Assembly: GCA_910579595.1 (NCBI GenBank)
Contig: CAJTVM010000010.1
Coordinates: 1-48,389, forward strand
Reading direction: 5' to 3'
DNA from: an uncultured Oscillospiraceae bacterium
Lineage (GTDB): Bacteria; Bacillota; Clostridia; Oscillospirales; Oscillospiraceae
Length of the DNA stretch: 48,389 nucleotides
In this document: positions 1 to 8,259 of the stretch, piece by piece
How the letters are laid out: each line of letters opens with the position of its first letter
Numbering within the stretch: position 1 is the first letter of the stretch
The notes under the pieces: model-generated
Seen by the model: only the letters and a program-made list of their open reading frames with translations
Database searches by the model: none
What the model was told of the DNA's origin: nothing
Position numbers and translations under genes: made by a program

Positions 1-2
1 TC

Positions 3-3000
3 AAGGGCGACGTCTACGTGGAGAACACCTATGACGGCGCGGGCCGCGTGACCCACCAGTACGCCGCGGACTTCGGCACCTTCGATTTCACCTATGATTT
101 CGATGGCCGCCACAACGTCTGCACCGGGACGGACGGGTACTTCCTGGAGATATATTACGATGAGGTGGGCCGCATCCTCTCCTCCACCGACGCCCAGGGA
201 ACCCGGCGCGTCACCTACAACGATTTCAACCAAGTGACCAGCCGCACCGACCGGGAGGGCAACACCACCTCCTATGAGCATGACGACGCCGGGAACATCT
301 CCCAGGTGACCTATGCCGACGGCACCTCGGAGCGCTTCACCTATGACAGCAACCGCATGGTCACCTCCGTGCGGGATCGCAACGGCGCCACCGCCAGCTA
401 CACCTATGACGCCAACGGCCATATGACCAGCTTTACCGATGGCCGGGGCAATACCAGCACCTTTGCCTATACGGACGGCAACCTGACCTCCGCCACCGAT
501 GCCAACGGCGCAGTGACCACCTATACCTATGACCGGGCGGGCAACCGCACCTCCATGACGGACTCCGAGGGGAATGTCACCCGGTACGCCTACGATGAGC
601 AGGGCCGCCTGACCACCGTGACCGACGCCCAGGGCAACGTCACCGCCTACGAGTACACCGAGGCGGGCAAGCTGGTGAAGATCACCGACGCCCAGGGCAG
701 CGTCCAGTCCTTCACCGTGGACGGCAACGGCTTCAACTCCAGCGAATCCGACTGGATGGGCAACGTGACCCGCTACACCCGGGACGTCCAGAACAACGTC
801 ACCTCCGTCACCGACCCGCTGGGGGCCGTGACCACCTACACCTACGACGACCGGGGCAACCGGGTGACCGCCACCGACGCCAACGGCAACACCACCCGCT
901 ATGCCTATGACGCGGCGGGCCGCATGGTCTCCATGACGGACGCGGCGGGCAATACCTGGCGCTATGCCTACAACCGGAACGGCCAGACGGTGTCCATCAC
1001 CGATCCCGCCGGCGGCGTCACCGCCACCTCCTATGACAACGCCACCCGGACGTCGTCCTCCACCACGCCCAACGGCGGTGCCACCCGGTACACCTATGAC
1101 GGCGTGGGCAACATCACCCGCGAGACCGATGCACTGGGCAAGACCACCTCCCGCTCCTATGATGCCAACGGGAACCTGGTCTCTGTTACCGACCGCACCG
1201 GGGCCACCACCACCTATGCCTACGACGCCGGGAACCAGCTGGTGAGCTCCACCGACGCCAAGGGGCAGACCACCACCTACACTTACGACAGCCTGGGCCG
1301 GATGACCAAGTCCGTCACCCCCGGCAAGGCGGAGAGCTCCACGGAGTACGACAGCCTGGGCCAAGCCACCAAGACCACCGACGCCAGGGGCTTCGCCACC
1401 GGGTATACCTATGACAAGCTGGGCCGGGTCACCCAGGTGACCTACGCGGACGGCACCACCGTGGGCTATACCTACGACGCCAACGGCCAGGTGCTCTCTG
1501 TCACTGACCAGTTGGAGGGCGTTACCCGCTATACTTATGACGCCGCTGGCCGTCTGCTCACCGCCACCGATCCCATGGACGGGGTCACCGCTTACACCTA
1601 CGACAGCATGGGGAATGTGCTCACCATCACCGACCCCATGGGCTTTGTTACCACTTACACCTATAATTCCTTGAACAAAGTTGCCACCGCCACCGACGCG
1701 GAGGGCGGCGTGGTCAGCTATGCCTATGACAGTATGGGCCGGGTGGCCTCTGTCACCGACGCCGAGAAGGGGACCACCAGCTATCAGTATGATGGCGACG
1801 GCAACCTTACCCGCGTCACTGACGCGGAGGGCGGTGTGACCGTCTACGCCTACGATCTGCTGGACCGGCAGACCGGCATGACCGACGCCCGGGGCAATAC
1901 CTGGACGTATGCCTATGACGGCGAGGGCCGCCTGGTGTCCACCAAAGATCCGCTGAACTACAGCACCTCCAAGACCTATGACGCCATCGGCCAGCTGATC
2001 CGCGAGACCGACGCCAACGGCAACGTCTGGGCCTATGAGTACGACGCGGACGGCCACATGACCTCCAAGACCGACCCGCTGGGCAACAAGACCACCTATA
2101 CCTACGATCCCAACGGCAACCTGCTGAGCGCCACCACCGCCCTGGGGCTGAAAACCTCCCACGTGTATGACTCCATGGGCCGGGTGACCTCCACCGCCGA
2201 CCCCATGGGCCACACCGTCACGTTCCTCTATGACGCCAAGGGTCGGCTGGTGGGCCTCACCAACAAGGACGGCACCGAGGTGGCCGTCACCTATGACGCC
2301 AACGGCAATGTGCTCACCGTGACGGACGAGGAGGGCTATGTGGTCTCCTACGTCTACGACAAGGACGGCCGCATGACCCAGCTCACCAACGCCCGGGGCT
2401 TCAAGACTGCCTACGCCCATGACAAGGTGGGCAACCTGGTGCAGGTGACCAACGCCATGGATGGCGTCACCGCCTATGTCTACGACAAGAACGGCAACCT
2501 GCTCTCCGAGACCAACACGGACGGCGGCGTCACCCGCTACACCTACGACAAGCTGAACCGGGTGACCTCCATCACCGACCCCGAGGGGGCCGTGACCCGG
2601 GTGGAGTACGACGCCAACGGCAACATCACCAAGGTGGTGCAGGCCGACGGCAAGTCCATCACCTACTCCTACGACGCCTGCAACCAGCTCACCAGCTATG
2701 TGGATCCCGAGGGATATACCTTCTCCTTTACCTATGACGGGAACGGCAACATCACCTCCTCCACCGATGGCAACGGCAACACCACCCGCTATACCTACGA
2801 CGGGCTGGACCGGATCACCCAGCGCACCGACGAGGAGGGCGGCGTGGCCACCCAGACCTTCGATGCCGACGGCCGCCTGATCAAGACGGTGGACGAGGAG
2901 GGCGCCGAGACCAGCTATGTCTACGATGGCTGCGGCCGGGTGGTGAAGATGACCGACGCCCTGGGCAATTCCACCACCTATACCTACGATGAGCTGGACC

Positions 3001-6000
3001 GGCTGCTCACCGCCACCGACGCCAGGGGCGGCGTGACCGCTTACACCTACACCGACCGGGGCGACGTGGCCACCGTCACCGATGCCGAGGGGTATGTCAC
3101 CTCCTACGAGTACGACGGCAATCAGAACCTGGTGAAGATGACCACCCCGGACGGCGTGACCTCCTATGAGTACGACCCGCTGGACCGGCTCATCAAGACC
3201 ACCACCCCGGACGGCAAGAGCGAGCACATCACCTACAACGGCGAGGGCGACGTGACCTCCAGGACGGACAAGGCGGGCCACAAGACCAGCCATGTGCTGG
3301 ACGCCTGCGGGCGGATTGTGGAGACCATCGATGCTTTGGGCAACTCCTCCCTGTTCGAGTATGACCCCATGGGCCGCCTGACCAAGACCTCCCTCCACCG
3401 GGTGGACGCCCAGGACAAGGCGGACGAGTGGGAGATTACCCTCTACGAGTACGACGGCCGCGGCCTGGTCACCAAAGAGACCAACGCCCTGGGCGGCGTC
3501 ACCGCCTACACCTACGACGGCAACGGCAACCTGGTGTCCAAGACGGACGCCGACAACTACGTGACAAAATATACCTACAATGCCCTGGACTTTGTGACGC
3601 AAATCAACTATAATGGTGGCAAGCAGGCTTCCTACCGCTACAACAAGGTGGGCGAGCTGGTGGAGCTGGAGGACTGGACGGGCGCCACCTCCTTCGAGGT
3701 GGACCTGCTCCGGCGCATCACCCAGGTCACCGACCGCAAGGGCAATGTGGTGCAGTACGGCTACGACGAGGTGGGCAACCAGGTGTCCATGGACTACCCG
3801 GACGGCACCGGGGTGGACTACACCTACGACCTGCTGCACCAGCTCAAGACCGTCACCGAGGACGATGGCCGCACCACCGCCTACACCTACGATGGCATGG
3901 GCCGCGTGGTGAAGCTGGAGTACCCCCACGGCTGGGTAGAGGACTATGTGTACGACTCCATCGGCCAGCTCCTGCGGGTGGACGACACCGACCCCACCCG
4001 GAAGGACATGAAGCAGCAGAAGCACGTGTACAAGTACGATGACTGCGGCAACATGGTCTATGAGTATATGCGGGGCAACGGCACCGGCGAGGCCACCACC
4101 GAGAACACTTACACCTACGACGCCCTGCACCGAATCACCCGGGCGGACGAGGTGTACGGCAAGGCGTGGCGGGAGTACCAGTATGACAGCCTGGGCAACC
4201 TGACCTATGAGCGCAACAGCAACAACGTCCACTACGACTACAAGCTGAACAACCTCAACCAGGTCACCCAAAAGTCCTACAGCAGCAACGACAAGGAGGG
4301 CACCCTCTACACCTACGACGGCCGGGGCAACCTGGTGCTGGAGCAGTACGGCAAGCTCAACGGCAGCGGGAATGGCCAGGGCAACGGCCAGCGCTCCACC
4401 GTGGGGCAGTACACCTACGATGAGACCAACAAGCTGGTGCTGGGGGTGAATTCCAGCGGCGAGAGCAGCGCCTATCTCTACAACGGCCTGGGCGCGCTGG
4501 TGGAGGACACCTGGAAAATCGCCAAGAACGGCTACGGCTACCATGACGTGGACGCGGGGCTGGGTGATGCCGACCCCAACAATGGCCGGGGCGGCGGCGG
4601 CAGCAACGGCCAGGGCAATGGCAACGGGAACGGTCAGGGCAACGGGAACGGCAGCGGCGACAAGCCCACTGGCAGCCTGGTGACCAATTTCAGCACGGTG
4701 GTAAAGGAGTTCGTGGTGGACTACACCAGCCCCACCTTCGAGCCGCTGATGGAGCACGAGGTCAACGGGCTGGACTACCGCTACGTGTACGGCAATGACC
4801 GGCTGAGCGTGAACATCACCGGGGTGGAGACCAGCTCGGGCAACCTGGTGGAGAACGGCAATCAGATCCGGCTGTACTACCACATGGACTACCTGGGCAC
4901 GGCGGACTATCTGACCAGCCCCGTGACCGGCAAGGTGGAGAGCTGGACGCACTACAACGAGTGGGGCGAGATCACCCACAACGCGGTGCTCAAGAGCGGC
5001 AAGCGGGAGCTCGACCTGGTGAAGCGGTACGCCACCCATGACTATGACGCGGTGCTGGGGCTGTACTACGCCAAGGCCCGGTTCTATGACGCGGAGAACC
5101 GCAGGTTCGCGGCGGTGGATCCCATTCTTGAGCCATCTGTCTACAGCATCAAAAGCTATGTAGATAATCCGATACTGTTGGTTCAGTATCTTTATGTCGG
5201 AAATAATTCACTGATGTACACGGATCCGCTCGGTATGTACTTTGTGTATGAAAGCACCGATGCTAATGGTAAAACTTATTACAAATTTGCGCGGCAAGTA
5301 TGGGCGGATTCGTTGTTGCAGGGAGTCACTGGTGCTTCAATTCAGCAAATTTGGGAAAAGTCTATTGCTGGGTCGTCCCACCCGAGTGAGAGCGATATGC
5401 TTAAAGCGCAACTGTCAGAAATGTACAGTGCAGAAATTGAACAATTCAAGGAAGGCATTTCCTCTTCAGGGCACCTCGGAGCCTTGATTGTGACAGCTTG
5501 GTCAGTAGCTGAAAAAGCAATTACATGGTTTGTAGATGTACCACAGGCACTTGATGTCAACGCCCGAGATCTGATAATTGACTCAATCCTTTCCAACGCA
5601 GGAATCGCAAAATCAAGTTATTCCAAGAAATTCATCGCTGCATTGGATGAATTAGACAGCTTTATTTTGTCGAGTAGATGGATATTTACAGAGTATAAAA
5701 GTTTGGGCAAAATGACTCTTTATGAAGTGGGGCGAGCCATTGCTGTTAATGACAAAAAAACAGTAGACAAGGCAAAGAAGGCATATAGAGCTGAATTTTA
5801 TCCTGCCATTCAAGCAACGGTGCTTTCGGAAGTCTCTCGTGGTTCAGAAGGCTTCTGGATTGACTACTATTATCGTAATGGGTGTTTTCCCAATCAGCTG
5901 TATTCGTATAAATCTGTACCCAAATATCCCAATAGGCCTAGCCCATTCATTAATCAAGAAATGATGCTTGTACCTAAATTTACATATGAGGAGGCTGAAG

Positions 6001-6092
6001 AAAGATTAAATAAATTTGTAGAGGAACAGTTTGCACTAATGGAATCTTTATACAAGCAAATTAATAGTGCAGCAAAAGAGTTGTTCCCTTAA
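3..6092 (+). CDS. RHS/YD-repeat polymorphic toxin, 5'-truncated by window
   Basis: The frame is open from base 3, so the true start lies before the window; a GTG at 18 is internal. About 2029 residues remain. Seen: a very long array of YD repeats (pattern YTYDxxGN...TDxxGN, one per roughly 20 residues), then Gly/Asn/Gln-rich linkers near residues 1453-1462 and 1528-1556, then the RHS core end with GLYYAKARFYD and the closing DPLG near residue 1741. The last roughly 285 residues are unrelated, mostly helical-looking and encoded by clearly AT-richer DNA (from about base 5130). RHS proteins are known to form a shell that encloses a C-terminal toxin released by cleavage at the core end and used against competitors. 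The tip matches no toxin family I recognise, so its activity is unknown. A small membrane protein follows and could be the immunity factor. Confidence 0.93.
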   Translation, partial: KGDVYVENTYDGAGRVTHQYAADFGTFDFTYDFDGRHNVCTGTDGYFLEIYYDEVGRILSSTDAQGTRRVTYNDFNQVTSRTDREGNTTSYEHDDAGNISQVTYADGTSERFTYDSNRMVTSVRDRNGATASYTYDANGHMTSFTDGRGNTSTFAYTDGNLTSATDANGAVTTYTYDRAGNRTSMTDSEGNVTRYAYDEQGRLTTVTDAQGNVTAYEYTEAGKLVKITDAQGSVQSFTVDGNGFNSSESDWMGNVTRYTRDVQNNVTSVTDPLGAVTTYTYDDRGNRVTATDANGNTTRYAYDAAGRMVSMTDAAGNTWRYAYNRNGQTVSITDPAGGVTATSYDNATRTSSSTTPNGGATRYTYDGVGNITRETDALGKTTSRSYDANGNLVSVTDRTGATTTYAYDAGNQLVSSTDAKGQTTTYTYDSLGRMTKSVTPGKAESSTEYDSLGQATKTTDARGFATGYTYDKLGRVTQVTYADGTTVGYTYDANGQVLSVTDQLEGVTRYTYDAAGRLLTATDPMDGVTAYTYDSMGNVLTITDPMGFVTTYTYNSLNKVATATDAEGGVVSYAYDSMGRVASVTDAEKGTTSYQYDGDGNLTRVTDAEGGVTVYAYDLLDRQTGMTDARGNTWTYAYDGEGRLVSTKDPLNYSTSKTYDAIGQLIRETDANGNVWAYEYDADGHMTSKTDPLGNKTTYTYDPNGNLLSATTALGLKTSHVYDSMGRVTSTADPMGHTVTFLYDAKGRLVGLTNKDGTEVAVTYDANGNVLTVTDEEGYVVSYVYDKDGRMTQLTNARGFKTAYAHDKVGNLVQVTNAMDGVTAYVYDKNGNLLSETNTDGGVTRYTYDKLNRVTSITDPEGAVTRVEYDANGNITKVVQADGKSITYSYDACNQLTSYVDPEGYTFSFTYDGNGNITSSTDGNGNTTRYTYDGLDRITQRTDEEGGVATQTFDADGRLIKTVDEEGAETSYVYDGCGRVVKMTDALGNSTTYTYDELDRLLTATDARGGVTAYTYTDRGDVATVTDAEGYVTSYEYDGNQNLVKMTTPDGVTSYEYDPLDRLIKTTTPDGKSEHITYNGEGDVTSRTDKAGHKTSHVLDACGRIVETIDALGNSSLFEYDPMGRLTKTSLHRVDAQDKADEWEITLYEYDGRGLVTKETNALGGVTAYTYDGNGNLVSKTDADNYVTKYTYNALDFVTQINYNGGKQASYRYNKVGELVELEDWTGATSFEVDLLRRITQVTDRKGNVVQYGYDEVGNQVSMDYPDGTGVDYTYDLLHQLKTVTEDDGRTTAYTYDGMGRVVKLEYPHGWVEDYVYDSIGQLLRVDDTDPTRKDMKQQKHVYKYDDCGNMVYEYMRGNGTGEATTENTYTYDALHRITRADEVYGKAWREYQYDSLGNLTYERNSNNVHYDYKLNNLNQVTQKSYSSNDKEGTLYTYDGRGNLVLEQYGKLNGSGNGQGNGQRSTVGQYTYDETNKLVLGVNSSGESSAYLYNGLGALVEDTWKIAKNGYGYHDVDAGLGDADPNNGRGGGGSNGQGNGNGNGQGNGNGSGDKPTGSLVTNFSTVVKEFVVDYTSPTFEPLMEHEVNGLDYRYVYGNDRLSVNITGVETSSGNLVENGNQIRLYYHMDYLGTADYLTSPVTGKVESWTHYNEWGEITHNAVLKSGKRELDLVKRYATHDYDAVLGLYYAKARFYDAENRRFAAVDPILEPSVYSIKSYVDNPILLVQYLYVGNNSLMYTDPLGMYFVYESTDANGKTYYKFARQVWADSLLQGVTGASIQQIWEKSIAGSSHPSESDMLKAQLSEMYSAEIEQFKEGISSSGHLGALIVTAWSVAEKAITWFVDVPQALDVNARDLIIDSILSNAGIAKSSYSKKFIAALDELDSFILSSRWIFTEYKSLGKMTLYEVGRAIAVNDKKTVDKAKKAYRAEFYPAIQATVLSEVSRGSEGFWIDYYYRNGCFPNQLYSYKSVPKYPNRPSPFINQEMMLVPKFTYEEAEERLNKFVEEQFALMESLYKQINSAAKELFP

Positions 6093-6123
6093 GAGAGCTA
6101 ACTTGACTTCCTTCCGTTAGCGT

Positions 6124-6163
6124 TTGGAGGAAGGTGGCTGTTCAGGTGGTCACTTTCCTCCAA
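6124..6163 (+). terminator. Hairpin after the RHS gene
   Basis: A stem begins TTGGAGGAAGGTG (6124-6136) and closes with CACTTTCCTCCAA (6151-6163), with one mismatch and a 14-base loop. There is no clean U run directly after it, so termination is plausible but not certain. It separates the RHS gene from the small membrane gene at 6325. Confidence 0.4.
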
Positions 6164-6324
6164 GCCCTTAAAATGTTTTTCAATTAGAAAATTGTAAAGC
6201 CACAGTTCCTTATTTTTTCTCCTACCTTGGTGCTATTCTTAATGAATGCATGTAATGATTAATTGATTCAAAATGAAGTAGCTTTAGATATGTGTAGATA
6301 TAGTGTCTCGAAAAGGAGTTAGCC

Positions 6325-6684
6325 ATGAAGCAAACCGACAACACTTTTTATAAAAAAAGGATTGTAATCATTGCTTTGTCAAACATTTTAGTATTGCTTG
6401 TTGACAAAATCATTTTAGTCTCTCAAGGCGCAGTTGGTGCACCCCTGATAATAACTATTGTTTTATGGTATTATATCTATAAGCATAAACAATGGGCAAT
6501 AACTGTATATAAAATTATATGCTTACTTTCCATTTTGATGGGAGTATTGGGAGTTTTCCTTTTTGTTGGCTATTTATATCGTGGATTCAATCCTATACCG
6601 AGCCTGCTGATGATTATTGTTGGCATTAGTTACGCATTTTCTTGGCTACTATTGCACAAAACGCTGATTCGGTATGCTAAGTAA
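6325..6684 (+). CDS. Small four-helix membrane protein, candidate RHS immunity protein
   Basis: 119 residues, starting at ATG with GGAG seven bases upstream. Four hydrophobic segments (about residues 14-32, 39-53, 60-82, 90-108) separated by short charged turns; the C-terminus is basic. I recognise no family. The DNA is AT-rich like the toxin tip just upstream and unlike the G+C-rich RHS body, so tip and this gene may have arrived as one unit. Immunity genes normally sit directly downstream of RHS tips, and membrane-spanning ones usually protect against membrane-acting toxins; that role is inferred from position and composition only. The 230-bp gap before it is AT-rich, with no promoter I can place firmly. 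Confidence 0.7.
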   Translation: MKQTDNTFYKKRIVIIALSNILVLLVDKIILVSQGAVGAPLIITIVLWYYIYKHKQWAITVYKIICLLSILMGVLGVFLFVGYLYRGFNPIPSLLMIIVGISYAFSWLLLHKTLIRYAK

Positions 6685-6836
6685 AGAGCTGGCAATCCAA
6701 AAGAACTGCGCTTACTTTTATTCTACATATTCTGTTCCCAATCATTCCTATACCCATTCCTTTCATCACATAACTCTGACGGGAGAAGAAATGCCAAGCC
6801 CTACCTGCCCGCAGCCTTTGGGGCAGTCAGTCCGTC

Positions 6837-6935
6837 CCGCCGCCGCTGACCGTTGAGATACGGCCAGCGGCGGCGGCCCGTCTTACGCCCCACATCCCCA
6901 GCCGCACAGGCAGCAAAGCTGCCTGTGCTTTTTTT
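6837..6935 (+). promoter_or_regulatory. Twin-hairpin leader with intrinsic terminator ahead of the sigma gene
   Basis: First hairpin: CCGCCGCCGCTG (6837-6848) pairs with CAGCGGCGGCGG (6865-6876). Second: GCACAGGCAGC (6904-6914), loop AAA, GCTGCCTGTGC (6918-6928), then seven T. The second has the form of a complete intrinsic terminator and lies about 110 bases before the sigma-factor start. It may end transcription from upstream or act as an attenuator. The rest of the 363-bp gap 6685-7047 shows no convincing gene. Confidence 0.6.
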
Positions 6936-7047
6936 GTCCCTATGCGCCGCCCCATGCCCACGCTGCGGCAGAACACATCTGCCCCGCGGGCCTCCGCTTC
7001 TGAAATCAAGATTTCCCAGGATTTCAGAAGAACAGGAGGTCTGCCCC

Positions 7048-7467
7048 ATGGCAGAACAGAAAAAATATTATATCCACGTCCCCGGGGCCTTGGTCGAGGT
7101 TTCCGAGGACATTTATTTTGCCTATTACCAGGAAAAGCGGCGCGGCCGCACCCTGAGAGAAAAGGACGAGCGCAACGGCGCCATCTCTTACGACGGACTG
7201 GACACCCCGGAGCTGTCCGGCCAGGAGATGATTCCGGACCGCGACGCGGTCAGCGTGGAGGACGCCGCCATCGCCAACATCCTGCGCGGTGAGCTGCGCC
7301 GCTGTCTGGCCCTGCTGGACGAGCCGGACCGGCAGCTCATCCACGCCCTCTATTTTGAGGGCCTGAGCGAGCGGGAATACGCCAAACGGGTTGGAGTCCC
7401 ACAGCGGACGATCAATGACCGTAGACATCGGGCGCTCCGCAAATTAAAGAAACTTTTGGAAAATTGA
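7048..7467 (+). CDS. Sigma-70-family-like short regulator of the mobile element
   Basis: 139 residues from ATG at 7048 with AGGAGG eight bases upstream; the frame is open further upstream but that part runs through hairpins and has no ribosome site. The C-terminal half shows a sigma region-4 type helix-turn-helix: LDEPDRQLIHALYFEGLSER, then VGVPQRTINDRRHRALRKLK. The N-terminal half (YIHVPGALVEVSEDIYFAYY, then a basic stretch) matches the small sigma-like proteins that sit before recombinase genes in clostridial ICEs. It probably directs or tunes transcription of element genes. A complete region 2 is not evident, so it may be a partial sigma factor that works as an activator. It is followed by the structured non-coding stretch. 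Confidence 0.85.
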   Translation: MAEQKKYYIHVPGALVEVSEDIYFAYYQEKRRGRTLREKDERNGAISYDGLDTPELSGQEMIPDRDAVSVEDAAIANILRGELRRCLALLDEPDRQLIHALYFEGLSEREYAKRVGVPQRTINDRRHRALRKLKKLLEN

Positions 7468-7480
7468 AAATTTTTCCGCT

Positions 7481-7954
7481 CAACCCCCTCACGAACTCGG
7501 CTTAGTAGTGAGGGGGTTGTCCGTTGCCCCCGGTGAACCTTGAAAAACACCGGGCCGCGCCCGGTTACATCCGGCGACTGAAATACGTTCCCTGACGAGC
7601 AAGCGACCCTGGAGGGTGCGCCAAGACCCGCCTGTGCGGTTTAACCGCATCAAAGACGGCCAAATAAGGCGGCGAGCGGTACCCATCCGTCCAGAAACAG
7701 CGGACAAGCTGTTTTGCCATGACCTCGTCAGTACATAATGAGACTCCCGCCTGCGGGCGGCTCGGAGCGATCCTCGGAGGGGTGAAATTCCCGTGACGCG
7801 CACAGCGCGGTTTCAGTCTGCCGCCCACGCCTGGGGAAGTGGTGTCGAATACAGGCGAACGGAGGACAGGAAAACAACGTCCTTCGATCAAGATCTTGAT
7901 AACAGAAGCCGCGGGAGCCGTCCGGCCCAAACAGAACGGACGGCTCCCGTTTTT
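7481..7954 (+). ncRNA. Candidate structured RNA between sigma-like gene and recombinases
   Basis: The 527-bp gap 7468-7994 has no credible reading frame but many perfect stems: CAACCCCCTCAC (7481-7492) with GTGAGGGGGTTG (7508-7519); CCCGGTG (7529-7535) with CACCGGG (7548-7554); TGCGGTTTAACCGCA (7635-7649); a palindrome ATCAAGATCTTGAT (7887-7900); and a closing 13-bp terminator stem (7912-7949) with a T run. Dense pairing ending in an intrinsic terminator is the layout of a discrete structured RNA or a long leader for the SHOCT/recombinase operon. I do not recognise an Rfam family. Alternatives are the recombinase attachment region or a transfer origin. Confidence 0.45.
7912..7954 (+). terminator. 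Strong intrinsic terminator
   Basis: CGGGAGCCGTCCG (7912-7924) pairs perfectly with CGGACGGCTCCCG (7937-7949), followed by TTTTT (7950-7954). It closes the structured stretch and lies 40 bases before the SHOCT-like gene, so it may attenuate the recombinase operon. Confidence 0.85.
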
Positions 7955-7994
7955 GTGTTATCAAGCATAAAACTGTATGAAGGAGCGCTACACC

Positions 7995-8150
7995 ATGTCC
8001 AAAACCGAACTCACCGATAACCTCACCTTTGTATCCGCCCTGCAAATGCTGGGGCAGCTCGTCCGGCAGGGGCTCCTCACCGCCGATGAGGGGGAGCGCA
8101 CCAAGGCGGAGCTGGAGCGGAAGCTCCGGCCCACCGTGGTTCTGTCCTGA
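7995..8150 (+). CDS. SHOCT-like small protein
   Basis: 51 residues, ATG at 7995 with AAGGAG 12 bases upstream. The C-terminal part reads LVRQGLLTADEGERTKAELE, which fits the short SHOCT motif (Leu, then an acidic helix ending in K-x-x-L). Small SHOCT proteins are a standard companion directly upstream of large serine recombinases in clostridial ICEs, where their function is not established; oligomerisation or recombinase control is a guess. A gap of 109 bases without a gene separates it from the first recombinase. Confidence 0.7.
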   Translation: MSKTELTDNLTFVSALQMLGQLVRQGLLTADEGERTKAELERKLRPTVVLS

Positions 8151-8259
8151 ACTTCATGCCGTAAAGTACACAATTTTTGTCCCTGCTTCTCGTTGGTATT
8201 CCCAAATAGCTTTATTATAGGTGCTGTGGTATCGTTGTTGCTGGAAAGGAGGAAGCCAC

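Noticed and set aside
964..3912. Several short plus- and minus-strand frames inside the RHS gene
   Set aside because: Pro/Thr-rich or Arg-rich products of the repeated YD codons in other frames.
6853..7047. N-terminal extension of the sigma-like protein (65 further codons)
   Set aside because: It would translate through the terminator at 6904-6935 and lacks a ribosome site, while ATG 7048 has AGGAGG at a good distance.
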